In this document: positions 20,215 through 31,200 of the stretch, piece after piece
How the letters are laid out: every line of letters starts with the position of its first letter
How positions within the stretch are numbered: the stretch's first letter is position 1
NCBI GenBank assembly: GCA_000818945.1
Contig: KN805376.1
Location: 742,942 to 806,941, forward strand
Length of the DNA: 64,000 nucleotides
Reading direction: 5' to 3'
From: Schizochytrium sp. CCTCC M209059
Lineage: Eukaryota > Sar > Bigyra > Thraustochytrida > Thraustochytriidae
Translations under genes and position numbers: made by a program
The notes under the pieces: generated by a model
The model's database searches: none
Seen by the model: only the letters and a program-made list of their open reading frames with translations
What the model was told of the DNA's origin: nothing

Positions 20215-20741
20215 GAGCATCGTTGATTTCTTTCTTCTTTATGATACCCGTCCCTCTCGGATTTGCGTGCCCGATGATGCACGCAAGCACCTTCATGTAC
20301 ACACCGCTCGATCAAGGGCGCATAGATTTCTGCTTGGCATTCGATAAACAGCGCTTTCCTTTTCCTTTTCTTCTTCTTCTCCCTTTTTTTGTTTATATAT
20401 TTTTTTATTGGGGGGGGGGGGGTTTTTTTTTCATGGACTCTGGGAATAGAGAAGTCATGGGATGCGTTCCTTGTACGTACGGGTCCATTTATTTGGAAAC
20501 TTACGTCGCAACTCATTCGCTGCGGCTTCTTTTCTCCACTTCTGGGGCCATAAATAATAAACATCGTTGAAACACGTTTTGATGAAAAACGAAGCGATCA
20601 TCCAAGACTCAGCGTAGGCCAATGACATTGCGTAGTAGACACCTCTGCGATAAAGAGGTATAAAAAGTTGCAAGAGACCGCGAAACAGCGAATGGACGCA
20701 AACGAAAATACTTTTTGTGAATTTGTAATTTTTTGGAGAGA
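20215..20741. other. intergenic region with homopolymer runs
   Basis: Convergent intergenic space between the small membrane-protein gene and the N-acetylglutamate synthase gene. It contains a pyrimidine-rich tract (20357-20392) and a G-run followed directly by a T-run at about 20409-20432. No gene is supported. Confidence 0.5.
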
Positions 20742-22943
20742 TCATGCAGACTTGTGCTTGAACCAAATGATTTCCTCTTCGTCAATCTCGCGCGCGGAAT
20801 TAACAGTCTTGATGAATACCTTGGAAGCGCGCGAGTAATCGTAGGTCTTGAGCTTTCCTGGAGGAAGATGGTCGGGACTTACCTCTTGAAATCCGCGATC
20901 AATGAACCAACCTTGGGTCTGCGTCGTGAGCACAAAGAGGTTGTTGATGTTGAGAGAGAGCGCGCGGCGAAGACAGTAGGACAAGAGTGAGTTGCCAATG
21001 CCTGCGCCGTGAAGCGCCTTCGATACGGCGACGCAAGACATTTCTACAGCACCGCGACCGTAGCGAGGGTCCGGATAATGCTTGAGGTGACAGCATGCGA
21101 GAATGACACCATCGCGCTCAAAGACGATAAAATTATCAACGTCCTTTTCGATCATTTTGGGCGGGCGAGTGATGAGGATTCCGGCTTGCTCGAGCGGCGC
21201 AATGAGTCCTTTGATGGCAGGCACGTCGTGAACGGTGGCTCCGCGGACACCGTCGTAGAGATTGGTAGAGATGAGGAGGCCAACACCATCGCGTGTGCAC
21301 AACTCGGAAATGATACTGCCCTCAATATGGCGGGATACCAAGTGAGCTCGATGCACGCCGTTGCGCACGGCCCGAATGGCACCCTGCATGTAATCGAGAA
21401 ACTGAAGCTTCCATTGCGTCTTGGGGTCGACGTCCGAGGAATGCGACACGTAGTCTTGTCCGTCCTGTCCGAGCTCTCGCGCCAGACGTGTGGAAAAGGA
21501 ATCGGCGACGTTGAGCGGCAAGTTATGCACGATGGCGCCGCCGCGCTTGCGCATGTCGACAAGTCCTTCGCCATTATGCAAAAAGACGAGTTTGTTGGCG
21601 CGAAGGTCGATGGCCGCCTGTACCGCAACATCCTCGGACCGGCAGTGATAAATGGTCCCGCTTTGCGAAACGCCCAAATGGCTGAGAACGACGACGTCAC
21701 CCTCGTCAAGGAGCTTTCGAATGCGGTCGGCGGCGACTTTTTTCACAATGCCTGTGTGGAGAAAGTCAATTCCTCCACGGACGCCAAAGGCGATGGCCCG
21801 CACAAAGTTGCCAGAAGTGACCTGCACCGAACCGACGCCAGTGGGTGAGTTCATGAGTCCACGCGTGAGGAGGCTCTCAATATAAAGTCGCACATGACCG
21901 GCCACACTCTGACAATGATACAAGGTTTCCGTGTCGCACACGCGATTGCCTTGGACAAAGAGGGATTTTTTCCCGACTTGATCGAGCTTACGGCGGATCT
22001 GCGGACGGCACCCGGCGACGAGGACGGGCCTGATTCCGAGAGTCTTGAGGAGAATGATATCATGCATGACCTGCTCGGCCATGCCGGACTCGAGCACCTC
22101 GCCGGGGACGTGAATGACGACGATGGACTGAAAGTGCACGGCAATGTAAGGTGCCATGGAGCGGAAAACCTGGTAGCCTGTGAGACGTTCATTTTTGGCG
22201 CGGTCGGACTCGCCCATCCCAGGAAGGACCTGGAGGTTGTCTGTTTGAAAGAGCTCTGCGCGCTTGTCGTAATGCTGGGGGTCTTCTTCTTCTTCATCTA
22301 CATCATAATTGCCTCCGGCGGCCATGGCGGCTGCGGCGGCTTCTGCCCGGGTCTTGTGTTGGAAGCTACTCTGGAAGGACTGTCCGTAGGACTGCCCGGG
22401 GTGCATGGCCGGTTTTTTCCCCTGGGCGGCGTCGGCGTCCGCTGCTACTTTGGCATTTCTGGCGTCAGAGGGGGAGGGGTCGCCAAAGGCCTTGAAGCCA
22501 AGGTCGTGGTCGCTATGTCCCGAGCCCTCTCTAGGATCGTTCTCGCCGCCTTGGTCAGCAGGTGCATTGTTTTGGGCCTGCTGATCGGGGCTCTGCTGTT
22601 CAATGGTCAGATTCGCGCTGTGGTCATCCATGGAGATGTGTTGCTGCACGTTGTGCGGCGCTGCCGGCGCTCCGGATTTGAAGAAGTCTGCCGTCAACAT
22701 GCGGCGCATGGTGGGGCGTTCGAGATTCCTACTATTATTCTTTTCGGCTTGTGCATCATCTGGTGGGGTCGACTTCGACTTGGATGACGAAGAAGACGAC
22801 GAAGATGAAGACGAAGACGAAGACGAAGACGAAGACGAAGAGGATAGGGCCCTCGTCGCCACGAACGCTGGCCGCGGTGCGAAGTGGTCGCCGTGTATCC
22901 TCGCGGTGGCCCGCAGCGCCCAGAGGTGGGCTCTCAGCGCCAT
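20742..22943 (-). CDS. NAGS: N-acetylglutamate synthase, ArgA-type (amino-acid kinase fold plus GNAT)
   Basis: 733 residues from an ATG. The start MALRAHLWALRATARIHGDH, followed by a serine run near 35-54, is Arg/Ala-rich with no acid and looks like a mitochondrial presequence. Residues ~256-560 match the amino-acid kinase domain of ArgA: FRSMAPYIAVHF, HVPGEVLESG, SVQVTSGNFVRAIAFGVRGG and HTGIVKKV. Residues ~565-725 are a GNAT acetyltransferase: VHDVPAIKGLIAPLEQAGIL, EMSCVAVSKALHGAGIGNSL, LFVLTTQTQGWFIDRGFQEV. This architecture makes N-acetylglutamate from acetyl-CoA and glutamate, the first step of arginine synthesis; in ArgA enzymes the kinase-fold domain is the arginine-sensing part. The bacterial/plant-type family in a eukaryote is known for algae and plants. 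The ~200-residue disordered Gln/Asp/Asn-rich linker between leader and kinase fold is longer than usual. Confidence 0.92.
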   Translation of the reverse strand: MALRAHLWALRATARIHGDHFAPRPAFVATRALSSSSSSSSSSSSSSSSSSSSSKSKSTPPDDAQAEKNNSRNLERPTMRRMLTADFFKSGAPAAPHNVQQHISMDDHSANLTIEQQSPDQQAQNNAPADQGGENDPREGSGHSDHDLGFKAFGDPSPSDARNAKVAADADAAQGKKPAMHPGQSYGQSFQSSFQHKTRAEAAAAAMAAGGNYDVDEEEEDPQHYDKRAELFQTDNLQVLPGMGESDRAKNERLTGYQVFRSMAPYIAVHFQSIVVIHVPGEVLESGMAEQVMHDIILLKTLGIRPVLVAGCRPQIRRKLDQVGKKSLFVQGNRVCDTETLYHCQSVAGHVRLYIESLLTRGLMNSPTGVGSVQVTSGNFVRAIAFGVRGGIDFLHTGIVKKVAADRIRKLLDEGDVVVLSHLGVSQSGTIYHCRSEDVAVQAAIDLRANKLVFLHNGEGLVDMRKRGGAIVHNLPLNVADSFSTRLARELGQDGQDYVSHSSDVDPKTQWKLQFLDYMQGAIRAVRNGVHRAHLVSRHIEGSIISELCTRDGVGLLISTNLYDGVRGATVHDVPAIKGLIAPLEQAGILITRPPKMIEKDVDNFIVFERDGVILACCHLKHYPDPRYGRGAVEMSCVAVSKALHGAGIGNSLLSYCLRRALSLNINNLFVLTTQTQGWFIDRGFQEVSPDHLPPGKLKTYDYSRASKVFIKTVNSAREIDEEEIIWFKHKSA

Positions 22944-23246
22944 GATGCACGCGGCGCGCGCGAGCGACGCTCAGCGCAGCTAAGCGCGGCCCAGCACGTC
23001 CGTCCTATCCGCCGCCTCTGCTCCCGCCCTGCGCGCCGCCGCCGCGCTCGCCCTCGTCCTCGCCGGCCCGGCAGAGCGTGCCTGCACCCCGCCAGACAGA
23101 CGGATAGACAGACAGACAGACAGACGGCCGGATGGATGAACGTATGTCTGGACGGATGGATGGACACGCGCGTCCCTCCGCGCGCTGCGCCCCCCCTCCC
23201 TCCCGCCCGCCCGCCCGCCCGCGCGCCCGCGCTCGCTCGCTGCGCC
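22944..23246. other. GC-rich region before the assembly gap with (GACA)n
   Basis: Upstream of the N-acetylglutamate synthase gene. Very GC-rich, with a GACA microsatellite at about 23093-23126 and Pro/Arg-type low-complexity frames. Probably promoter and 5' UTR of flanking genes; such sequence commonly breaks assemblies. Confidence 0.5.
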
Positions 23247-23738
23247 NNNNNNNNNNNNNNNNNNNNNNNNNNNNNNNNNNNNNNNNNNNNNNNNNNNNNN
23301 NNNNNNNNNNNNNNNNNNNNNNNNNNNNNNNNNNNNNNNNNNNNNNNNNNNNNNNNNNNNNNNNNNNNNNNNNNNNNNNNNNNNNNNNNNNNNNNNNNNN
23401 NNNNNNNNNNNNNNNNNNNNNNNNNNNNNNNNNNNNNNNNNNNNNNNNNNNNNNNNNNNNNNNNNNNNNNNNNNNNNNNNNNNNNNNNNNNNNNNNNNNN
23501 NNNNNNNNNNNNNNNNNNNNNNNNNNNNNNNNNNNNNNNNNNNNNNNNNNNNNNNNNNNNNNNNNNNNNNNNNNNNNNNNNNNNNNNNNNNNNNNNNNNN
23601 NNNNNNNNNNNNNNNNNNNNNNNNNNNNNNNNNNNNNNNNNNNNNNNNNNNNNNNNNNNNNNNNNNNNNNNNNNNNNNNNNNNNNNNNNNNNNNNNNNNN
23701 NNNNNNNNNNNNNNNNNNNNNNNNNNNNNNNNNNNNNN
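23247..23738. other. assembly gap (492 N)
   Basis: An uninterrupted run of N. Reading frames that cross it are not informative. It removes the 5' end of the gene at 23739-24889. Confidence 0.99.
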
Positions 23739-24889
23739 TCGTGGCCACCGAGCTCGCGCAGACGCACAAGTGGCAGTTCGACTTCTTGCTGTGGCCGTCG
23801 TGGCAGCAGCTGGCGCTCCGCACCATGGAGACGAGCGGCGGTGTGGTACCGGACCTCTTCGTCGCCTGCGAACCGGACGCCTGCGAAGGCGTGGTCAACA
23901 TGGGGTGCACTTACCTTGGGGACGAGGAGAACCTCTTCAAAGAAGATTTCGCCTTTGGCTCGCTCTCAAACGCACAATGCTACTACGCGAGGACATCCAC
24001 CATAAAACCCGGCGTGTACAAGTACGCGCAGTCTTTGCTGTTTCTGAGCGAACCTGCGTTCCGCCAAGCCGTAACGTCTGGAGCCTATGACTTTGTAATG
24101 CGGGTCGACGCAGACTCTGTCCTTCTCCCCGGTCTCCTCTGGCTGCATCCGGAGAAACACGATGCTTGGTTCGGCGAGGGCTTTCAAGGCGTTCCCCTGA
24201 CGTTTGCTCAGCTTGGGAAATTTACCGCCGAGGAAATGGGCCTCCAAGAAATCGTTCCGAACGCGTTTATGGAGCGCTCTCAGATGCAAAGTTCCTTTTA
24301 CGTGCGCGCAGACCGAGCCCTCGCATTTTGCGACCGACTTTTAAAAGCGATTGACTTATTGCGGGAACGGGCCTTTACGGAGGAAAAGTGCGCAGAACTT
24401 GAGGCTTCGCCCGAAGCCAAAGAGCTTGCCCCAGGGAAGCACAACTTTTGTCGCTGGCCTTATTGGTTCCGGGGCATTTCCACGCTATATGGAACGTCAA
24501 TTGCTGCCAACACGCTTTTCGAGAAGATTCTTGTCACGGACATGCTCGACGCCCTGGCTGCGCCCATTCGCAAAGAGTATACGATCAAGGCTGACTACCT
24601 CGTGCAAGCACATTTGATGCAACAAAAACACGCGCTTTTGAAAGAGGCGATTGAGACCAAGGATGCGCTATGCACGCACAAGGAAAAGTACATTGCCCAA
24701 GCTTTGGCTTCGCACCGTAAAAAACGCGTGCGCCTCATTTTTCAGGCCTTTCTGGCCGAGGATCCAGACGAAAGCTCCGTTTACTATTATATTGCAGACA
24801 TCTTCCTTCGCGCAGTCCAAGACCGGTACTGCCCTGACTTTGCTGACCGCATGCCTGCTGGACAAAAGGAGTTTGCATACCTCGTATGA
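23739..24889 (+). CDS. glycosyltransferase-like protein with DxD motif, 5' end lost in gap
   Basis: 383 codons visible, entering from the gap and ending in TGA. The fragment begins in a globular domain (FDFLLWPSWQQLALRTMETS). Near visible residue 125 it has a strand ending in MRVDADSVLLPG, a DxD-type metal/nucleotide-sugar motif as in GT-A fold glycosyltransferases. Further marks are WFGEGFQG and a Cys/Trp-rich segment, NFCRWPYWFRGISTLYGTS. There is no transmembrane helix in the visible part; a signal anchor may lie in the missing N-terminus. It may belong to one of the poorly characterised protist families with the same MRxDxD pattern. The fold call rests on one motif, so I keep it tentative. 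Confidence 0.5.
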
Positions 24890-25208
24890 AAGGCATGAAC
24901 AATGCATAACCGGAAGTGAAATGAATCATTGAACGGACAAATGAATGCCCTCAAAAGAGTCTGTTTTTTCACCGCAGTTCAGACGCAACTCGACGTTGAA
25001 AGTGGGGGTGGATCTTGAGGCGAGGCGTGCAAGCTGACGCACGGAGATCTTCAATGGCTTGGACTTTCTCAAGCTGAGGATCAACAAGATCGAAATGAAA
25101 GGAGTCAATTGGTGTGTCCGAGCGCACGCTTCTGGCGTTGCCTGCTAGACGCCAATGTGAAGGACTCGCTCGATAAATGATCAACTGGAATTTCTTTGCA
25201 TCCTGATT
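24890..25208. other. convergent 3' intergenic region
   Basis: About 320 bases between the stops of the glycosyltransferase-like gene and the giant membrane protein gene. AT content is moderate and only short frames are present. No gene is supported. Confidence 0.5.
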
Positions 25209-28200
25209 CTACTGCAATGTGAGAGAGCACGTCCTGGCATCGACAAGTTCAACACTCTCGGTGACGTCCGATGTATCCTGATCGGACCCCGTCGTTGCCA
25301 TCGTTTCAGTGCCCCTGCAATCAGAAGATGAATTGCGAGGGTCGAAAAGGAGAGTTGCGCCAACAATAGGAGCGGCACTGTCATGTTGTTTGTCTTCCTC
25401 CTCAAAGGAGCCCCAAATGCTTCCCCTCTGCTTCTCAACATAAAAGGTAGGTCGCGATTCGTTGCCGATCACATACGAAAATCCAGCTCTGCCTTCCACG
25501 TTTCCGTCGTCTTCCCCTTTGCTCGATCGTCTTGCTGCCTCCTGCCCATGCAGCATCATTGAGTCTTCTTGTATCTTGTTCTGAGCGCCTTGGCCGAGGT
25601 CCTGCATCGGTAGTCGCTGTCCCTCTCGCAGCCTTTTGCAGACAATAAAAAGTGCCAGAGGAACACTGAGGCACAGCATGACAGCCATGCTGACCTTGAA
25701 CGCATAGAGGTTCTGGACAACAGATGAAATCAAAAGCCCGCAAAGCAAAAGAAAGACCTGCGCGTGCACCACGGTCGCGAGCACATTATCAAGCCCTTGC
25801 GAATATGGACGCACCGAAGTTTGTACAAGCGCCGCGAAAAAGGTCACGCAAAGAGCAAAGGCAACCTGAGCCAAGGTGCCGTCCGCAACGAGCAGAACCA
25901 CCGACGTGAGTAGTAATTTGCGCACGAGCTCGAAGACCTCGTAAAATCGCCGGAAGCAAATGCATCCTTGTTTGGGATCCTTTGTCTGCTCATCGTAAAA
26001 CTCATAAAGAAATGAGGCCCCTTGGAGCGTAGGCTTGTCGCTTTTTACAATGAGCATGACAAAGAGCACAATGGGGCCCACTGCGTACACCCATACCATC
26101 AGCACAGCATACCAGTAGACCCAGTCTCTTTCATCGCAGTCGGTTGCGTAGTCGAAGCGAAGTGCACGAGAGCCATCCTCAAAGGTGTCACATACAAAGG
26201 TTTGTACGATTGTCGTGTTTACGGATGGAAAGACCAGGAACAACAGCATTGTGATAACGTAGGTCGAAGCCGAGGCCAAGCAAACCCGTCGCTCTGGCGT
26301 CCGTGCAAAGAGACATCGCGTCGCCAAGTGCATTAGGGCAAGCACTGTCAGCAAAAGAATCGGCAAAAGTGTCGCCATCAGTAGTCTGCTCGTATGGTCA
26401 TTGGCCATCAGACAGCCCGTCAGTGCAGGGAGTCCCGTGGGATCCACGTTTGCCCACGAAAATGCAGCGGGGAACCAAGACCAATCTTCTACCCAAGAGT
26501 ATGTAGGCCCAAAGACTCGTTGAATGCCCGACACAACCTGAACAAAAGCGATCATAATGGTCGCCGGCCCCCGAAATCTCATTAATGCCGAGTATGATTG
26601 AGTCATGGCTCGATACAGCGACCTGCCAGCTTTGCTCCAGCTATGGTTTTTGGGCGCTGGGCTTACACTTGAGGGCTGCGTCTGCTTCTGCTTCTTCTTC
26701 CTCTTCTTACTTTCGGCTTTGAGAGAACAGTGAAAAACTGTAGCAATGATCAGAGGCCATATCACAAAGACGAAGGAAAGGGTCGCGAAAACGATGCCTT
26801 TTTCTCGTCTGAGCTTATCGTCGGTGCACTCTGAGCATAGCCCGCTGCCATCTTTGCTGTATCCGCTTTGGCACACAAAACAGTACGGTCCCGTGTGGCC
26901 TTCTGTACAATACACTGGCGAAGTCCACAGTGATAACTCGCGTCGTCTGGAAACGTCCGATCCTGAGCTTCCAGATCCACCGATGCATGCCATCGCCAGC
27001 GGACAAGGAAGCACATTGCTTGAGGTCAAGGAAGGACGCCAAAAACCAGGTTCAAGAACCAGTTCGTCGAGTGTGAGCCCTGGTGCCGTACATAGTGTCC
27101 CTTCACCACACGGAAGCACCTGCACCTCTTCCTGACCATCATCGTCGATAGCAGTAATCTGGTAAAAGCCGCGCGGCGCCACACAGGCTTCTACGCTCGT
27201 GGCCACGCCCAAGGTGGTCTGCAGCTCGTTCGGACATGGTAAACATCCGACTGCACTATTCTGCACATAGGTACCTCGGGGGCACTCCTCGCAAGTGAAT
27301 ACACCGTCCTCCAGCGTTGGGACTTGCTCCGAGCCGGCGTCACAAATTATGGATGCGGAGCTCATCGGGTCACTCTGCGCGCTGTCTTGGCCATTTACGA
27401 CTGCAATGACGCGAAAGAAACTCGAAACGTTAAAGCGAAGCCCAAGCGAGACCGACCGCGCATGAGGGTCTGCAATCTTAATGCAATCACTCACTAACGT
27501 CGAGGCCTCCTCGACACTGGCGCACGATGCCCTCTCGTCCGAAGACGCGAGCGTGCTTGAGCGGTCGGCAGTGCGATACACTACAAAATAGTCAACGTCT
27601 TCATACGCCCACGTCCACGACACTTGAGCTGAGCCATCGGCAGCAGCAGCATCACCATCACCATTGCCAATAGCCTCGCCATCGCTGCTGGTGGTCTCGC
27701 TGGAAACGAAGCTACTTGCGCGAACATCTTTGACTCTTCGTTGCGTGCATTCACCTTCCTCGTAGCCGTTGTCACCCTCGAAAGCGCCTGCGCATGTGCA
27801 TGCTACACTTGGGGAAACCTGTCCGTCACGCGAGCACGTTCCTGACGATGAGCACGTCTTGGGACATCCAATGACGGCTGTCGACGGCGCAAAGGCGTCT
27901 GCGCCACCATCAAAGCTGGTCTCGGAGAGACGGAAGCGAGACGCAGCGTACACGTGCTTTCCAGCCTCGGCCACGAAGCGCTTCGTGTTACCGATCGCGT
28001 CCGAATATGATGCCTCGGCGTCGATGCTGGGCAGCGGGTTGCTTGCAGCGAAATTGCATTGGTGGATGTGCGCCGTCACGCCAGCAGCGAGATAGATGCT
28101 GCCACCAACACCTTTTGTGCAGCCGAGAGACATGGGCGCTTCGCCTGCCTCGTCGAGCACGGCCACCATACCGTTGCTGGCCTCGCAAGGCATTCGATTT

Positions 28201-31200
28201 CCGGTTACCCTTTTAAGGTTGCAGATTGTGTACTCGCGGCAGGTATAGCGTGCCGCATTGTTGAGGAAGCTGGTCTTTTTAACGATTGTAGACGAACCCG
28301 CACCTGCATACAACGCGCCGCCCTGTCCTTGAGCCATGTTCGAGTCGAAAGTAACTTCCTGAAAGTCAATTTGCGCTCCTGCGTTGAGCGCCACCGCTCC
28401 CCCGCTTGCGTGAGCTTGGTTCAAGGCGAAGTCCGACCACGATACACTGATCACGGTGGCTCCGCTGGCAAGCATAGCGCCACCAGAGCCCAATGATACG
28501 CTGTTGTTCGTGAAGCTCATGTTGGCAATCTGGAAAAAATCGATGGAAGGGTTTTCGTCAAAAAAGAATGCTCCTCCAGAGACGCCCACATTGCTCTCAA
28601 CACCGAGTCTCTGAAAGCAAACGGCTCCAGTCTCGCAGCTTCCGTACACTTGAGGTGATGCCAGTGCGCCCGTTGCATAGACTGCGGCGCCTCCGAGAGC
28701 TTTGTTATTTAGGAGCATACCGCCGCGCCATAGAGAAGGCATTTGACTTCCAGCGTTGAAATGAACTGCTCCACCGTACAGATCGGCATCATTGCCCACG
28801 AAGTCAGTGTCGAGAATAAGGTCGATTGCTCCACCGTCTTCGACAGCGATTGCGCCTCCGCCACTGTTGCAATGGTTGTCCTGGAATATCGATCCTGCAA
28901 TGGTGCCAATTGTTCCAAAGACGGCAATCGCACCCCCAACTCCTGCCTGAATTTTGTATTGTCTGTTTCTGACAAAGATGGAGTCCTGGATTGTACTCAC
29001 GTGTCCGTGTACGGTGACAGCCATAGCGCCACCCTGCGTAGCCTTCATGTTGTCAAAGATTGTGTTGTGAATGGCATCGACCGTGCCGTCGACCAAGAGA
29101 CCTCCGCCGACACGCATGCCGAGGGATCCAGTAGGTTCGGAGTCGAGAAATGCGCATGAGTCAATCCGCCCGATCCGACCTTCCACAAAAACGAGACCAC
29201 CGAAACGTGGTTGGGCCTTGTCTTCTTCTTCATCTTCCTCCTTCTCCTCCTCCTCCTTTTTAATCTCGTCATCAATGTCCTCATCATCACTATATTCATC
29301 ACCGAATTGGACGGTGTTAATGCCTGGCAATTGCCGTGAAAATGTGATTCCACGCAAGAGCCACAAGACTGCGCCTCGTTCGACGTGTAAGATGTCACCA
29401 CCGTGGAAGTAAACATCCATGCCCTCATCAGCGACGAGAGAAATGTTTGTCTTTTGCCGAATGACCAGTTCACGAGTGATTCTGAGATAGTTTGACGTGA
29501 TCGTGACCCGCCCATGAACAAAGGAATCGTCTTGGAGGTGGTCGCGAAGCTCTTCGAAGGAGCTAGCCGCTCTCACCTCGAACGCAGGGTTTTTCGTATC
29601 GCTAGGCAAGCCTGTCTTCCCTGGAGTCATCCAGGCCTCAAGGGCTAGTGGTTTCGCGCCTTGATTCTCGCCAGAAAGGCCGCGCTCTCCAGAATTCATA
29701 AAAACAAAGAGAGATCCAGCTGCAACGCGAATGTCCTCGTAGCGTTGGGCGGCGCAGAGGCGCCGGGGAAGTATGTCCGAATCCGCGAGGCTGAAGCCGC
29801 CGCTGTTCAATGCATTATCCTCTCGAATCCCGATAAAGTTGAACGGGCATGAACCCAAGTACGCTTCCATCAATTCGATATCGAAGCGTAACTCGAGGTT
29901 CAAGTGTATGGCGGAATCTGGCGTGGCGTCGGGCACGACGATCTTGATACACCGTACCATGCTAGGCACGACGCTTCCAATGATGTCACCAAGGTCCAGA
30001 GAAGTGCCATTTTGGGGCAATTCGACAGCAAGACACGAATATGTTGTCCCGGGCTCTGCGTAGTCCACGACGGGGACCCTCTGGCTCGCAGAGTTTGCCG
30101 CAATATTGAACAAGGCAGTACCGGTGGTGTTGAGGGAGAAGACGTTTTCAGATCCGTGCACAACGACCATGTACTCATCCAAGGGGCTTGTAAGCGCGAC
30201 CGGGGCAATACGTCCATAGTCAGAGCTTGCTTCGCTGTCAGCGTAGTATGCATCAGACCAGGTCTGGCCATCATCTTTGCTCACCCGGAAGACGAGTCGA
30301 TACCTTCGCGGGCTTTCTTTTGCCGTTCTGTACCGGTAAAAGATCGCCCAGTGCTGGTCTCTCATCGGATCTGCAACCAAGACAACCTGTTCGTCCCCTT
30401 GCATATACGGGAATGCAATTTCGGCGATAAAGCCGAGCGATTCGACGCTAAGCTTGTCGTTTTCATTGTGTTGAAGTCGAGCATAGCGGATGCCGACGCC
30501 TTTGTGTTCCCATGCAGCAAGCCATAGATCTTTGTGCGGACTTGCGGCCAAGGTAACGTCGGCATCTTTGCCGTCAAAGTTGGTGATGCGAAGACGGTCA
30601 TTCCAGGCGCAGACGTCAACCTCGGTCTCACTTACAAAGATGTCTGCGACGCCTCCAGCCATGCTCGCGGTGGATCCGACAACAAGGCGCTGATCGTGCG
30701 GGCTTTTGAAAATGATCGGATTCCTGTCCTGGAAGCTGTCCGTATCGACGCCTGAAAAGACTGTGGTGGCCTCGGTGAGATCGCTTTCCTGAATAGGGCT
30801 TCCGTTTGAGATCGTAAAGGAGACAGAGACCAAGTCTTTGTCGGATCCAATATTAATATCGTCGCCAAGCGTATGTTCGGAGGATGTCTCCCAGACGAGG
30901 ACCACATGGTTTTCATCATCGGCGGCGATAGTAGGAAGACGGTTCGCGCTGTTATCATTGAAAGCTTGCGAGACTTGCAGGGGAACGCTTTTGCTGGAAC
31001 CTGTCCACGCGGAGCCAGCGCTCGCGTCCTCTTTAGTGATGTAGGCCACTTTAATGCTATGAAGCCTCTCGCCGCTTTCGTTGATTGTGGCATCACGGAA
31101 AGAGAGAACCCAGCCCTTGTTTTTGCCATAAACGGCCACTTGAACCTGTTCCTGCTTTGTAGATGGGTCGAGAGCGTTGATAAATTCACTCCACGATCCT

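Noticed and set aside
22884..24005. Open frames spanning the N gap
   Set aside because: Continuity across 492 unknown bases is meaningless; only the fragment from 23739 has protein-like content.
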